From positions 310,001 through 374,000 of the forward strand of contig CP089456.1 of NCBI GenBank assembly GCA_026636295.1: a DNA stretch of 64,000 bases. The letters are read 5' to 3'. This DNA is from Medakamo hakoo. Lineage: Eukaryota > Chlorophyta > Trebouxiophyceae > Coccomyxaceae. The first letter of the stretch is position 1; the number at the start of each line of letters is the position of its first letter. The translations under genes and the position numbers were made by a program. Below the pieces are notes generated by a model. That model did not search any database and had not been told where the DNA came from. It saw only the letters and a list, made by a program, of their open reading frames with translations. This document shows positions 48,705-58,983 of the stretch, in pieces.

Positions 48705-50269
48705 TCACGCGCCACCGCCGCCGCCCACGGCCGCCACCTTTGCTTCCAGCCACGCCCGCACGCCGTGGCACCCAGCCAAATCTGCGTCCCGCAACGCGTC
48801 TTCCACGCCGCTGCCGCCCTGGGCTGCCAACAGCGGTTCGAGCGCCGCCACACACTCCTCCACCCGCCCCGCCAGCGCCAGCGCGCACGCCGCGTTCCAC
48901 CGCACCTCGGCGCGCGGTGCCCACCCGCCGAGCGAGCGGGCCGACGTCGGCGGCACGTCCACGGCGCGCGCGAAGGCGGCCGCGGCTTCGGACGCCAGCA
49001 CGGCGGCGGTCGCAGCGTCTCCTGCACTCGCTGCCGCGCGGCTCTGCGCCAGGCGGACGTCCCCCACCCCGGCGTGCGCGTCGGCGAACCGGCGGTCGAG
49101 GGCCAGGGCGGCGGCGTAGCCCTCGCCCAGCGCGGCCTCCAACAGGCGCGCCGACTCGGCGTCCGCGCCGGGGGTGGGCGAACGGGCGGCCGCCGCGGCC
49201 GCGCCGGCCATGTCGACAAGGGCGTCGCCCAGGCCGACCAGCGGTGCCGGGTCGCCGCGCGAGAAGGACGCGGCCTCGCGAAACCGGGCGGCGGCGGTGG
49301 AGAGGAGGGCCGGGTCGGTTGTGCCCAGCGCGGCCGAACCCGCGGCGGTGGCCGACGCCCAGTTCAGGAGGAGGCCCGGCAGGTCGTCGCCCCGCTCAGA
49401 CGAGGAGACGGCGCAGGCGGACGCGTAGGCGGCGTCCGCGGCGGCGAAGCCCGCACGGACGGCCTCGCCGTCGGCGCCCGCAGCCGCGAGCAAGGCCGCC
49501 CCCTGCGCCAGCGCGTCCGCCAGGTTGGTGGCCGTGCCCGCGTCGGGCAGGTCGCCCGTGGTGGGGGCGGCTGCCTCGGCTGCCAGCGCAGCCTGGTACA
49601 GCTTGATGGCGACGTCGAGCCGGGCCAAGGCGGCGGGCGCGCCGTCCGCGCCCGCGCCCGCCCAGGCACAGAGCGTGTTGGCTGCGTTCACCGCCGCGTC
49701 CAGCCGGAGCGTGGCGGCGGCGCCTCCGCCGCCGCCGCCCGCCAGCTCCGGCGGCGTGGGGACGGGGCCCGGCCCGCACGCCGAGTAGGCTGCGACGGCG
49801 GCTTCAAAGGCCGCGGCGGCAGCGGCTGCGGCGTCGCGCGCGGTGTGCGGCCCGGCCGCCGGGTCGCGGTCGGCCGCGGCCAAGGCCGCCTCCCCCCTGC
49901 GCTGCAACGCCTCGCCCAAGCCGCCCGCCGCGTCGGCGCGGGTGTCGCCAGTAGCGCTGACGAGGACGGACCTGAAGATCGCGGCGGCCTCGTCAAACAG
50001 GGCGACCGCGCCGGCCGGGTCGGAGCCGGACCGGCGCTCGCCCCGGTCGTGCAGCGCGGCCGCGGCTGGTGGGGGTTGATGGCTAGGCTTGAGAGGGGGA
50101 GAGGGCCCGCATGCGTTTTGTTGTCGCGCACGCAGGCACCGCCCACACTCATTCACGCACCTTTCAGCGGGTCGGCGGGAGCACTGGGGCTGGGCGTACT
50201 AGCGGCCCACGGGCCGGCGCCGCCCCGGCCCCGGCCTCGGCCGCGGGAAGGGCGCCAAGGCTCTGTCAT
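48705..50269 (-). CDS. Alanine-rich TPR-like repeat protein
   Basis: Exons 50269-50161 and 50065-48705 give 489 aa. After an Arg/Gly-rich N-terminus (RGRGRGRGG) come repeated helical pairs with TPR spacing: AGAVALFDEAAAIFRSVL, AAAFEAAVAAYSACG, ARLDVAIKLYQAALAAEAA, ATNLADALAQGAALLAAAG, ESARLLEAALGEGYAAALALDRRFADAHAGVGDVRLA-type segment, and APRAEVRWNAACALALAGRVEECVAALEPLL. Such solenoids are protein-binding scaffolds. It resembles organelle or nuclear TPR proteins but no subfamily is evident. The joint was chosen because the alternative acceptor gives a stop. Confidence 0.65.
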
Positions 50270-50344
50270 CCAGCAAAACAAAAAAAGAGACTGAGCCACC
50301 AGGCTGGTGGCTCAAACAAACAAAACCCGCTCCATGTGTGCATG

Positions 50345-51313
50345 TCAACACCCTCTCCCACTCAAGCGCGCCGCCCCGCTCGCGACGGCGCGCAACCCGG
50401 CCAGTGCAGCCGCTGCAGATGGTGCGGCCGGCGGGGCGGGCGCGGCTGTGGCCAAGATCGCCACCTGCCGCCGCCGCTCACACCCAACGCCCTTGTTCCA
50501 GGCGGCGAGCGGCCGCGCCTCGGGCGACGCCGCCCGGGCGGGCGCGGACGGACGGGCCGACCTCCCACCGCCAGCCTGGACTCCAGCCTCCACACACCGT
50601 CCCACCCGATCCGCGGCCGCTGCTTTTAAAGCGGCTGCGACGGCCGCCTCGACCGCGCGTGCGCTCTCCAGGGCACACTCCAGCCGCGCTGCCGCCACAG
50701 CGTCCGCCATTTCACGCCGGGCCCGGGCCGCGTCGGCACGGGCGGCATCCGCCGCCGCTGTCGCCGCCGCTGCGTCCACCCGCGCCGCCGCCGCCGCGCC
50801 GCGCTCCGCGTCCAGGGCGGCTTCCGTGCAGGTCATCATCGCACGGCCTGCAAAGGGCGAGGGCGGCGGGGAGACCTCGCTGCCGGCGTCGTCGGAGCCA
50901 CCACTCTCACAGCCGTCCTCGCCCGTCCAGGTCGCAGCGTCGGTCGTCGGTGGAGGCAGCACCGCCGCTGCCACCACCCGGGCCTCGATGTCCGCGCGCG
51001 CGGCTTCCGCGGCGGCCGCACGCGCTTCCGCCTGGGCCGCGCGCGCTTCGGCCGCGGCCAGGCGGGTCGCGGCGGCGGCGTCATCCACGTGCGCGTGCGT
51101 CCCCACACCGTCTCGAACCTCCTTCAAAGCCGCTTCTGCCGCTTCGGCCCGGCGGGCGCGGGCCCGGGCCAGCAGGTGGGCGGCTTCGACCTCGCCGGCC
51201 AAGCGGTCGCGGTCGGCCAGGGCGGCGGTGAGGGCGGACCGGAGGGTGGCCAGGTCTTCGTGGGTGTCGCGGCCCACGTCGGGTGGGCCGTGGTCCAGGG
51301 GTGGGTGCACCAT
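50345..51313 (-). CDS. Alanine-rich coiled-coil protein
   Basis: A single exon, 322 aa, starting at the ATG before VHPPLDHGPPDVG. Residues 20-110 and 175-265 are long heptad-like helices rich in Ala, Glu, Asp and Arg (LRSALTAALADRDRLAGEVE, AARADAARARREMADAV) separated by a Ser/Gly/Pro-rich hinge. No domain recognised; a structural or adaptor role is possible. It ends 75 bp upstream of the TPR gene start on the same strand. Ala-rich sequences like this are also what random GC-rich DNA encodes, so confidence is limited, although the start context and heptads support it. Confidence 0.5.
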   Translation of the reverse strand: MVHPPLDHGPPDVGRDTHEDLATLRSALTAALADRDRLAGEVEAAHLLARARARRAEAAEAALKEVRDGVGTHAHVDDAAAATRLAAAEARAAQAEARAAAAEAARADIEARVVAAAVLPPPTTDAATWTGEDGCESGGSDDAGSEVSPPPSPFAGRAMMTCTEAALDAERGAAAAARVDAAAATAAADAARADAARARREMADAVAAARLECALESARAVEAAVAAALKAAAADRVGRCVEAGVQAGGGRSARPSAPARAASPEARPLAAWNKGVGCERRRQVAILATAAPAPPAAPSAAAALAGLRAVASGAARLSGRGC

Positions 51314-51680
51314 TGCGTGGGCGGGCTGGTTTGTGGTTTGTCTTGTGTGGGCGTGGGAGCAGCGGTCGAAAAGGGGAGGGGGGAGGGGGGGGGAGCGCGC
51401 GGCCGAGCGAAAAAAAAAAAAACAGCTCTTCATCCAGGCGGCGCGTGCGCACCCGCCTGCTTTTCGAACGCGGCGTCTTCACGCACCTTGAGTGCACACT
51501 GAATGAGGCAAGAGTCAGGCGTGGTTTGTGTGACGAGCAACGATCGGCGCCGCCCTGTGCGACGCCCCCTACAAAGTGGGGCAAGGGGATGCAGAAGGCG
51601 AGTGGTCGCTCTCCCCCACGTTTCGCACTGCTTGATCTTTTTTCGCGGCCTCAGGAGACGTGACACGCCGCCTGGACGCA
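51314..51680. other. Divergent region coiled-coil / phosphatase
   Basis: Contains G-rich (51360-51385) and poly-A (51410-51422) tracts. No gene or RNA seen. Confidence 0.45.
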
Positions 51681-52753
51681 ATGGCGGCCAGCTCTCTCCC
51701 CGCTCGCCCGGGGACCGGGTGCCTCAGGATGCCTTCTATTCTTCAGCGCAGCATGGTGGCTCCTCCCACCCTGCCCGCTCGCCCAGCGCCTGCACTAGGC
51801 TCGCCGTCGCTCGCGGCCCGTGTGTCGCGCCGCTCGCACTTGGCGCCGCCTCCCGCCGCAGCCGGCCCGCCCACGACCACGGCGCCAGCCCTGCCGACGA
51901 GCCTGCCTCCCCTAGACTGTGAGTGGAAAGAAAGGCGGACGGATCGGTGTTTGCAGGTCACGCACGCCTCTCCCCCTCTCCCTCCCATGCTCCGACGCTC
52001 ACCTCCCCCACCGTCCCCCCTTTCTCCTGCTCCCTCCCAGCGTCCTACGAATCCAGCGCCGCCTTCACCTCCTACGCCCACTGGCTCATCCCGGGCCACC
52101 TCATGCTGGGTCGGTACCCGTACGTCGAACCGTCCCGCTGCAAAAGCCGGGCGGACGGGGAAGGCCAGCTGGCAAAAATCATGGACGCGGGCGTGACCGC
52201 GTTTGTGTGCCTCCAGGCCGAGCTGCCGCCGCAGGCCGACCTGCCCGTCGGCGGCGTGGGCGGCTTCCTGCCCTACCGCCCGACCGTGACGCTCATGGCC
52301 GCCGCCCGCTCCGGCCCGCCGTCCCTGGAAGTCATGGACGGCCTGCGCAATCCGTACCTCGACAAATTCCTGCCCGGGCGCCGCAAGGCCGACAAGCACG
52401 CGGCCGACCCGGCGCACGTCGCGGCGGAAGCGGAGCGCGCGCGCGTGTCGGTCGACTTTGGGCACTGCCCCATCCCGGACCTGGGCGTGCCGAACCTGGA
52501 GGCGCTGGACGCTGTGGTTGCGGACGTGATCGCTCGCCTGCAGGCCGGCCAGACGGTCTACCTGCACTGCTGGGGCGGGCGCGGGCGGGCGGGCACGGTG
52601 GGCGCGTGCGTCATCGGGCGCCTGTATGGCCTGGGCGCAGCCGAAGCGCTGGAGCGGACGGACCGGGGCCTGTCCACGCGGGAGCCGGGCGGGCGGTCGC
52701 CTGAAACGGAGGAGCAGCGCGCACTGGTGGCGGCGTTCTTGGGGCGGGCGTGA
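51681..52753 (+). CDS. Dual-specificity/tyrosine phosphatase-like protein
   Basis: Exons 51681-51918 and 52041-52753 give 316 aa. The first ~75 residues are Ala/Pro/Ser/Arg-rich with no acidic residues until the end, like a plastid transit peptide. The catalytic domain has YAHWLIPGHLMLGRYP at its start, a long loop (VCLQAELPPQ) and the P-loop HCWGGRGRAGT, matching HCx5R with the following Thr; the nucleophile Cys is present. The general-acid Asp could be in FGHCPIPDLGVPN. Plastid dual-specificity phosphatases act on proteins or on glucans, but no starch-binding domain is visible here. It is convergent with the channel gene, 81 bp apart. Confidence 0.75.
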
Positions 52754-52834
52754 TGGCGGACGAGGGGCGGGACGGGCGGGCGTGTGGACGGGACGGGATG
52801 ATGGGAAGGCAGGTCTCTTCAGGCGCGCTCGCAC

Positions 52835-55468
52835 TCACACGGCCGCGGCTTCTTCAGCCCGCTGGACTCCGCCACCACCCCGCTGCCCACGCACGCCGCC
52901 AGCGCCCTCTAAATACGCCAGCACCGGCGCCGCCCCCACGCGCGCCGCCTCGTCCGTCGGCGTCGCGCCCCACCGGTCGGTCACGTTGAGCGACGCCCGC
53001 CCCTCCTCCACCAGCAGGCGCGCCATGACGATCGAGCCTTCCGCGGCTGCCACGTGGAGGGCGGTGCGCTGATCGTAATCGCAGACGTCGACGTCGGCTT
53101 TCGACCGGATGAAGCGGCGCAGGAGCGGGGCGTCGCCCGCGTAGACGGCCTCGCACAGCTTGGCGGCGTCCAGGATGGGCCGGGACGCGGACCGGTCGGC
53201 GCCCGGCGTGGTCGGCGACCGCGACGGCCGGGTGGCCAGGCCGGCGCCCGACGACACGAGGCGGTCGATGACCGAGTCGTGGGCGTACCGGCACGCCTCA
53301 GACAGTGCGCACAGGCCAAAGTTGTCGACCTTGTTCGGGTCGCCGCCCGCCGCGAGCAGGACGCCCACCGCCTCCAGGTGCCCGTTGGCACTGGCGAGCA
53401 TGAGCGCCGTGCGGGCGTCAAAGTCGGCGCAGTCCACGTCCGTGCCTTCCGCCAGCATGGTTCGCAGCACGGGCACGGCCCCACGCGACGCCGCGTACAA
53501 GAACGCGGTCGTCCGCTCCTCGTCGAAGCGGGCGGCCAGGGCGGCGGCCGCGCCCCGGACGCGGAGCAGGTCGCCCAGGGCGGCGCGCTGGGGTGGGGAC
53601 AGCCCCGGCGGCAGCGCTGACACGGGGTCGGCGCTCGCGGACGCGGCGAGCGCGGCGTCCCGCGCCTCGCCGACTGGGAACTCGGCCGCCACCAGCTCCT
53701 CCGCGTGCGCGCCCAGGTTGGCAAACACGGACCGCGCGGCGGCCGGGTATGCTCGCAACAGGGCGTCCATGGCCGACCGCGGCAGCAGGGCCACCCGGCA
53801 CACGGTCAGCGAGCGCACGGCTTCCGCCTGCGGCTCCTCCGTGAAAAAGGCGAGCTCGCCAAACAGGTCGCCGGCGTGCAGGAGGCGGGTGGGCGTGAGG
53901 GCGGCGCTGCCCGGCCGCCGCGCCGACGCTTCCGCCGTGCCCTGCACCAGCAGGCACACCTCGCCCGCCACGTCGCCCGCGCCCAGGATTTCCACGCCGG
54001 GCAGGAAGAGCTCCAGGCGCGCTTCCGCGAGCAGGGCGTCCCGGAACGCGCGCGGCGTGCCTGCAAACAGGTACGACTCGCGCAGGCGGCGGCCGTACAG
54101 GTGGCGCAGGACCCTGCGCCGCAAAGCAGTCGGGTAGATGGCGAGGACAGACTCTTCGTCCGCCTCCTCGTTCGCAAAGTGCAGGCGCAAGTGTTGCGCC
54201 ATGGAGGCGGAGAGCTCGGGCGGCACCGCGTGCGTGCGCGCAAACTCGCGCAGGCGGGCTGACTGGTCCCGGTACCGGCCCGTGCGCTCGTCGCCGCGGA
54301 CGAGGAGCAACGTCGTCGTCCCCAAAATGTAAGACAGGGCAGTGGCCTGAAAAAATAAAAAGACGCCGGACCGCGCGGCGGCGGCGGCCGTGGCGGCGGG
54401 CGTGTCGGGCGAGCCGTTCCCAAACTCAGCGCCGGCTGTGAGGCTGGTCAGGCCCCACCACAGGGCGTACACGTAGGCTTCCCGCTGCGGCAGGGACGCG
54501 AAATAGTCGGCGTCCGCTCCAACGAGCGCGTCGGGCGAGACGACGCCCAGGCTGCCGTGCGCGAGATACGCGAACGCGCACGCGGTCAGGTGCGCGCCAA
54601 ACGCGACGAGGGCCGAATTCCGGATGAGTGTGGACGCCAGGATGTCGACGGACTCGTTCAGTTCCAGGAAGGCGAACGCGGCGCGGAGGCGTTGGAGGCG
54701 GAGGAGGGCGGGCAGGCGAAGCAGGGCGAGGGCGGGGAGCGTGGCCGGGTCGACTGCGCTGGGTCCGCCCGCGGCCGCGACAATCAAGAAATCCAGCGGA
54801 ATGGACGCGCACAGGTCGACGAGCGTGCCGCCAAAGCCGGCCCGGTCTTGTGCGGGAGCGGCAGTGCCCAACACCGCCGCCGACACTGCCGCGTCGTCCA
54901 GAGTCGAATTTGCGACGGGCGCGGCCAGGCGGGCGGCCACGGCGTCGGCGGCCCAGAGCCCGCTCAGCGCGAGCTCCAGCCACGCGTCCGGGGAGTGGAG
55001 GGCATAGAAGTCGGTCCAGCCTCCACCAGCAAATGCCAGGGTCCAGGGCGTGTGCACTGCCGTGGCGGCCGCACACACGACCGTGGCAAGCCACCAAAAG
55101 AAGGCCCCCGGGTCGGCGTGCGGGGTGGGACTGGGCGACCCAGGCGGCGGCGGCGGTTGCTGTTTTTGCTGGGCGGCGGCGGCCGCCGCGGCCGCGGCCT
55201 GGACTGCGGCTGCCAGGGCGGCGTCCGCGTCGTCTTCGTCGGCCGAGTCGGCGGGGGCGGGCGCCGCGGCTGAGCTGTCGGCGCCGGCGGGCCAGGGCGG
55301 CCACAGGGCGCGGGGGGGTGGAGCTAGGTCGGAAGGCCTGCTGCGCCGCACGCGGCAGCCCGCGCGCGGCTGCCCAGGCGGGCGTGGAGGCAGGCGGCGG
55401 CTGGCCAGGCGCGCCATCAATCTTGATGGCAAGGCCATGGACCGTGCTGTTGGAACGCAAGCACTCAT
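52835..55468 (-). CDS. Shaker-like channel with cyclic-nucleotide-binding and ankyrin domains
   Basis: A single exon, 877 aa from the ATG at 55468; in-frame ATGs at 55438 and 55417 are alternatives. Layout follows plant Shaker K+ channels: S1 (FFWWLATVVCAAATAVHTPW, about 116), S2-S3 with LVDLCASIPLDFLIV, S4 with spaced Arg (LRLPALLRLQRLRAAF), S5, pore (about 336), S6 (FLFFQATALSYILGTTTLLL), C-linker (DERTGRYRDQSARLREFARTH), cyclic-nucleotide-binding fold (486-570: LFLPGVEILGAGDVAGE, LLHAGDLFGELAFF) and at least three ankyrin repeats (650-855). The pore lacks GYGD: the filter reads LTSLTAGAEFGNGSP. K+ selectivity is therefore doubtful. The CNBD has FGELAFF but not the full cNMP-contact arginine motif. 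Confidence 0.78.
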   Translation of the reverse strand: MSACVPTARSMALPSRLMARLASRRLPPRPPGQPRAGCRVRRSRPSDLAPPPRALWPPWPAGADSSAAAPAPADSADEDDADAALAAAVQAAAAAAAAAQQKQQPPPPPGSPSPTPHADPGAFFWWLATVVCAAATAVHTPWTLAFAGGGWTDFYALHSPDAWLELALSGLWAADAVAARLAAPVANSTLDDAAVSAAVLGTAAPAQDRAGFGGTLVDLCASIPLDFLIVAAAGGPSAVDPATLPALALLRLPALLRLQRLRAAFAFLELNESVDILASTLIRNSALVAFGAHLTACAFAYLAHGSLGVVSPDALVGADADYFASLPQREAYVYALWWGLTSLTAGAEFGNGSPDTPAATAAAAARSGVFLFFQATALSYILGTTTLLLVRGDERTGRYRDQSARLREFARTHAVPPELSASMAQHLRLHFANEEADEESVLAIYPTALRRRVLRHLYGRRLRESYLFAGTPRAFRDALLAEARLELFLPGVEILGAGDVAGEVCLLVQGTAEASARRPGSAALTPTRLLHAGDLFGELAFFTEEPQAEAVRSLTVCRVALLPRSAMDALLRAYPAAARSVFANLGAHAEELVAAEFPVGEARDAALAASASADPVSALPPGLSPPQRAALGDLLRVRGAAAALAARFDEERTTAFLYAASRGAVPVLRTMLAEGTDVDCADFDARTALMLASANGHLEAVGVLLAAGGDPNKVDNFGLCALSEACRYAHDSVIDRLVSSGAGLATRPSRSPTTPGADRSASRPILDAAKLCEAVYAGDAPLLRRFIRSKADVDVCDYDQRTALHVAAAEGSIVMARLLVEEGRASLNVTDRWGATPTDEAARVGAAPVLAYLEGAGGVRGQRGGGGVQRAEEAAAV

Positions 55469-55715
55469 GAGGGCGGGCAGCGTTTGGGTCGGGGCGTGGG
55501 CGGGGCGCCTGGACATGCGCGCGCGAGGGCGCAGCGCGCGCGCGAGCTTTTTTTCATGTGTCCTCCACATCGACAAAACGCATTGAGCGCACTCCCCTTC
55601 AGTGTGCACGTACTCCATTCGGGGCCGTGCCCCCCGCCACCCGCCGACGCCGCCGCCCCTCTGACCCATCTCACTCTCTCCGCCAGGGTCCGCTGCTGTC
55701 AGTACAACCCTGCCC

Positions 55716-57326
55716 ATGCGTCCCTCCGCCGCATGCGGCGGCCCTGCGGCCGACGAGCGTGCGCCGGCTACTACCAAACCTAGCCGCGTGGCTGCGGCCG
55801 CCACGTCCACCCTCTCCGCGCTGCGGTCCACGCCCTGGGCCGCCGAAGCCGCGGGCGCGGTCGCCGACCTGGGCACCTTCCTGCCCCTCACCCTGGGCCT
55901 CGTTAAAGCTGCCGGCCTGGACCTGGGCACGACCCTGGTCGGGACGGGGCTCTACAACCTGGTCTCCGGCGCGCTGTTTGGCATCCCGCTGCCCGTCCAG
56001 CCCATGAAGACGATTGCGGCCGTCGCCATCGCGGCCGCCCCCGGCCCGGCGGGCCTGCCGTCCATCATGGTGGCCGGCATGTTTGTGTCGGCGGTCGTCC
56101 TGGCTCTCGGGCTGACCCGCGCGGCCGACGGCGTCACGCTGCTCATCCCGCCGCCGGTCATCCGCGGCCTGCAGCTGGGCGTCGGCCTGAAGCTGGCGGC
56201 GTCCGGCTTCAAACAGGCACTGCTGGCGCCGGCAGCTGCCAAGAAAGGGGGCATTCCGCCCGCCTCCGCGCCCGCCGCCTGGAGGCCGGTCGGCGGGCGG
56301 GAAGGCCTGGCCGCCGGCGTCGCGGCCCTGGCCTTTGTCCTGGTGACTACGATGCCCGGCCCGTGGTCCGACCCGGCCGACGCGGCGGCGGCGCGGGCGG
56401 CGGCCGCCCAGCGGGCGGACTGGCGGGGCCGGATCCTGCGCGTTGTGGCCCCACGCCGGGCGGCGGCCGCGGCGGCCGACAAGGCCGAGCCGCCCGTGGA
56501 GGTCGAAAAGGCGGCCGCGCTGCCGCCCGCGCTGCCTGCGCCCGCCGCGCCCGTGCGCGGCGACGACCCGCGCCCGCTGCCGTCCGCCCTCATCCTCATC
56601 GTCGTCGGCGTCGCCGTGGCCCTGGCCACCGCGCCTCCGGGCGCCCTGGCCGGCGTCCGCCTGGGCCCGGCCGTGCCGGCCGTCATCGTCCCCGGCCGGG
56701 CGGCCTGGGTGGCCGGCATCACGACCGCCGGCGGCGCGGCCCAACTCCCGCTGACCGCCCTGAACTCGGTCATCGCCGTCTCCGCCCTGGCCGACTGCCT
56801 GTACGGCGAGGACCGGCGTGCGTCCGCCTGGCGGTGGAGGCCCTCGCTCATCGCGGTGTCCGTCGGCCTGATGAACCTGGGCGGCGCCTGGTTTGGCGTC
56901 ATGCCCGCCTGCCACGGCGCGGGCGGCCTGGCGGCCCAGCACAAGATGGGCGCGCGGACGGGGGCCGCGCCCATGATGCTGGGCGGCGCCAAGCTGGCCC
57001 TGGGCCTGCTCTTTGGCTCGTCCCTCGCCACCATTCTGGACCTGTTCCCGTCCACCGTGCTCGGCGCCCTGCTCACCCTGGCCGGCGTGGAGCTGGCTTG
57101 CTCCGCCCGCCGCGAGGCCGGCCCGCGCGGGTTCAGCCTGTGCGCCCTGACCGCCGCCGCCATTCTCGCGACGGACGACACGGCCATCGGGTTTTTAGTG
57201 GGCTGGGCGGGCTGGGTGGCGTGCATAGGCTGGGAGGCGGGCGGCCGGGTGGTGCGGGCCGCGTGGGCACGGGCGCGGCGACGGGCGCCCGCAGCGCCTG
57301 GAGGCGGCGGGCTCGAACACGTGTGA
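55716..57326 (+). CDS. MOT1: Molybdate transporter, MOT1 family
   Basis: A single exon, 536 aa. Signature blocks: GAVADLGTFLPLTLGLVKAAG, LVGTGLYNLVSGALFGIPLP and VQPMKTIAAVAIAA in the first helices, and the late loop MPACHGAGGLAAQHKMGARTG that defines MOT1 proteins. About ten membrane helices. MOT1 proteins take up molybdate with high affinity for molybdenum-cofactor enzymes such as nitrate reductase. The N-terminal 45 residues (Ala/Thr/Ser/Pro) may be a targeting peptide or simply a cytosolic tail. A ~90-residue hydrophilic Ala-rich loop splits the protein in the middle. It diverges from the channel gene, 247 bp apart. Confidence 0.88.
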   Translation: MRPSAACGGPAADERAPATTKPSRVAAAATSTLSALRSTPWAAEAAGAVADLGTFLPLTLGLVKAAGLDLGTTLVGTGLYNLVSGALFGIPLPVQPMKTIAAVAIAAAPGPAGLPSIMVAGMFVSAVVLALGLTRAADGVTLLIPPPVIRGLQLGVGLKLAASGFKQALLAPAAAKKGGIPPASAPAAWRPVGGREGLAAGVAALAFVLVTTMPGPWSDPADAAAARAAAAQRADWRGRILRVVAPRRAAAAAADKAEPPVEVEKAAALPPALPAPAAPVRGDDPRPLPSALILIVVGVAVALATAPPGALAGVRLGPAVPAVIVPGRAAWVAGITTAGGAAQLPLTALNSVIAVSALADCLYGEDRRASAWRWRPSLIAVSVGLMNLGGAWFGVMPACHGAGGLAAQHKMGARTGAAPMMLGGAKLALGLLFGSSLATILDLFPSTVLGALLTLAGVELACSARREAGPRGFSLCALTAAAILATDDTAIGFLVGWAGWVACIGWEAGGRVVRAAWARARRRAPAAPGGGGLEHV

Positions 57327-57641
57327 GGGGCAGAAGGGGGAGCCCTTTCTTTTCCGTCCCACTCACCTTCCCGCCCCGCCCGCCCGCCCTGCGCGCATGC
57401 AACGCATCCTGTGATGCAAAAAAATGTCAGGCAAGGGAAGACAAAGGAACAATGGCAAACCAAAACACACACACACACACACACTCTGTACGCTCCCTCC
57501 CCTCCCCTCCCTCCCTCCATGCAACCCACACCCGCGCGCTCGCCCTCCTCAGTCTTCCTGTTTTTTTTTTTCTCGACCCCCCAATCTCGCCCGCCGTCAG
57601 CCAGGCCGCCCCATGCGGAGCGGGCCGGCCCCGCGTCGTCC
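57327..57641. other. Convergent 3' region MOT1 / H2B
   Basis: Holds a (CA)n run near 57462-57483 and CTCC repeats after it. No gene seen; both 3' UTRs lie here. Confidence 0.45.
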
Positions 57642-58580
57642 TCACCCGCCACGGCCGTGCACCAGGACTTTGACGACCGCTTTCGACCCCTCGCTCACCG
57701 CGTGCTTCGCCAGTTCGCCGGGGAAGACGAGGCGCACGGCCGTCTGCACATCCCGCGCCTGCAGCGTGCTCCCCTTGCGGACGCGGGCCAGGGCCGCGGC
57801 TTCCGCCGCCACCCGGTCCCGGATGTCGACGACCATGTCGTTGAGTGTGGCCATGGCGCCTTTAGAGATCGTCAAACCTTCCGCGACGGCCAGCTGCTGC
57901 ATGGTCGCGTGGATGGCGCGCGAGAAGGAGGCGAGCTTGTCCGCGACGGGCGGGCCGATGCGCGTGGCGGAGCCGCCGACCGCGCGCCTGGTCTTTTTCT
58001 TCGCCTTCTGCTGGGCGCCACCACCACCACCACCACCGCCGCCGCCAGCGTTGGACGGGACCTTCCCGGACGGCGTCGGCTTTCTCTTGGACGCCGGGCG
58101 CGACGCGGCCGGCGGTGGAGCAGTGTGACCGCGTCCTTCGGCTGGGGGAGCGGGTGTGGCGGCTTCGCCCTGGCTCTCGGACGGCGGGGGCAGGGAGGCG
58201 GGCGGCACGCGCGGGGCTTCCGCCGGTCGCGCCGCGCCGGGCGGCGGCGACCACCGCCCCGCCGGCGTCGCGTAGTACGGTTGCGTGCCGTCTTCCTCGG
58301 CGATGGCGCCGGGTTCGGGCGGGGGCGCGGCGCCGGGCGCGGCTTCCTCGTCGAACCCTTCGACGGCGAGCGGCGGCGGCGGCGGTGGCGCCGCCGAGCC
58401 GCGGCGGGCGCGAGGTGGGCGACGACGGCCCGTGCCGACCGAGGGTTCCAGAGGCGTGGGCGCGGTGGACGGGCTGTCCTCGCCGATGGCGGTTAAGTCC
58501 GGCGGCGGCAGGGTGCCTGGCCCCGCGTCTTCTTCGTCGACGGCCGTGAAGACGACGCGCGTGGCGTGCGGGTCGGTCAT
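57642..58580 (-). CDS. Histone H2B variant with a ~210-residue N-terminal tail
   Basis: A single exon, 312 aa. The last ~100 residues are an H2B fold: KLASFSRAIHATMQQL (helix 1), ISKGAMATLNDMVVDIRDRVAAEAA (helix 2, like [23 protein letters not shown]), STLQARDVQTAVRLVFPGELAKHAVSEGSKAVVK, which is near-identical to canonical H2B helices 3 and C. The N-terminal ~210 residues are unlike any normal tail (20-40 aa): acidic and Pro-rich (DEEDAGPG, EEAAPGAAPPPEPG) then Gly run and AQQKAKKKTRR just before the fold. Histone genes are often intronless. It forms nucleosomes with H2A; the tail may recruit other factors. Confidence 0.85.
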   Translation of the reverse strand: MTDPHATRVVFTAVDEEDAGPGTLPPPDLTAIGEDSPSTAPTPLEPSVGTGRRRPPRARRGSAAPPPPPPLAVEGFDEEAAPGAAPPPEPGAIAEEDGTQPYYATPAGRWSPPPGAARPAEAPRVPPASLPPPSESQGEAATPAPPAEGRGHTAPPPAASRPASKRKPTPSGKVPSNAGGGGGGGGGGAQQKAKKKTRRAVGGSATRIGPPVADKLASFSRAIHATMQQLAVAEGLTISKGAMATLNDMVVDIRDRVAAEAAALARVRKGSTLQARDVQTAVRLVFPGELAKHAVSEGSKAVVKVLVHGRGG

Positions 58581-58983
58581 CCTTCTGCGGTCGCCGGCCG
58601 GGTGTCTGCTGTGGGCGCAAGGGCGGTTGGGGGGTTTGGAGAGAGTGAGCGGGTAGCCCGCTTCTTTTGCCAGCGCTCTTTTTTCACTGCGCCAAACAAA
58701 ATCTTGAGCTGCATGAGCACGACGAGCCCCGTCGACGCCTGCCTCTCTCACGCCCGCACCGCTCGCGAACAACAGGTTGTAGACCTCCAAGCGCAAACCG
58801 GCGACACGCTCTACCCAGGAGGTGCGGGTTTGCGCGGGCGTGGCCTTTCGAAAAAAGCATGCGCGACGCGCGGCCCCGCGCGTGTCGCCGCCGCGGCCTC
58901 TAAACCACCCTCCCTCAAAACCACCCTCTCTCAAACCACCAGTCCCTGAAGAACCCGACGACTTCTCCCACCAGCACGCCGCC
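58581..58983. other. Divergent region H2B / small protein
   Basis: 403 bp between starts. No TATA box evident; a CCTC/CTCAAA repeat occurs just before the small gene. Confidence 0.45.
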
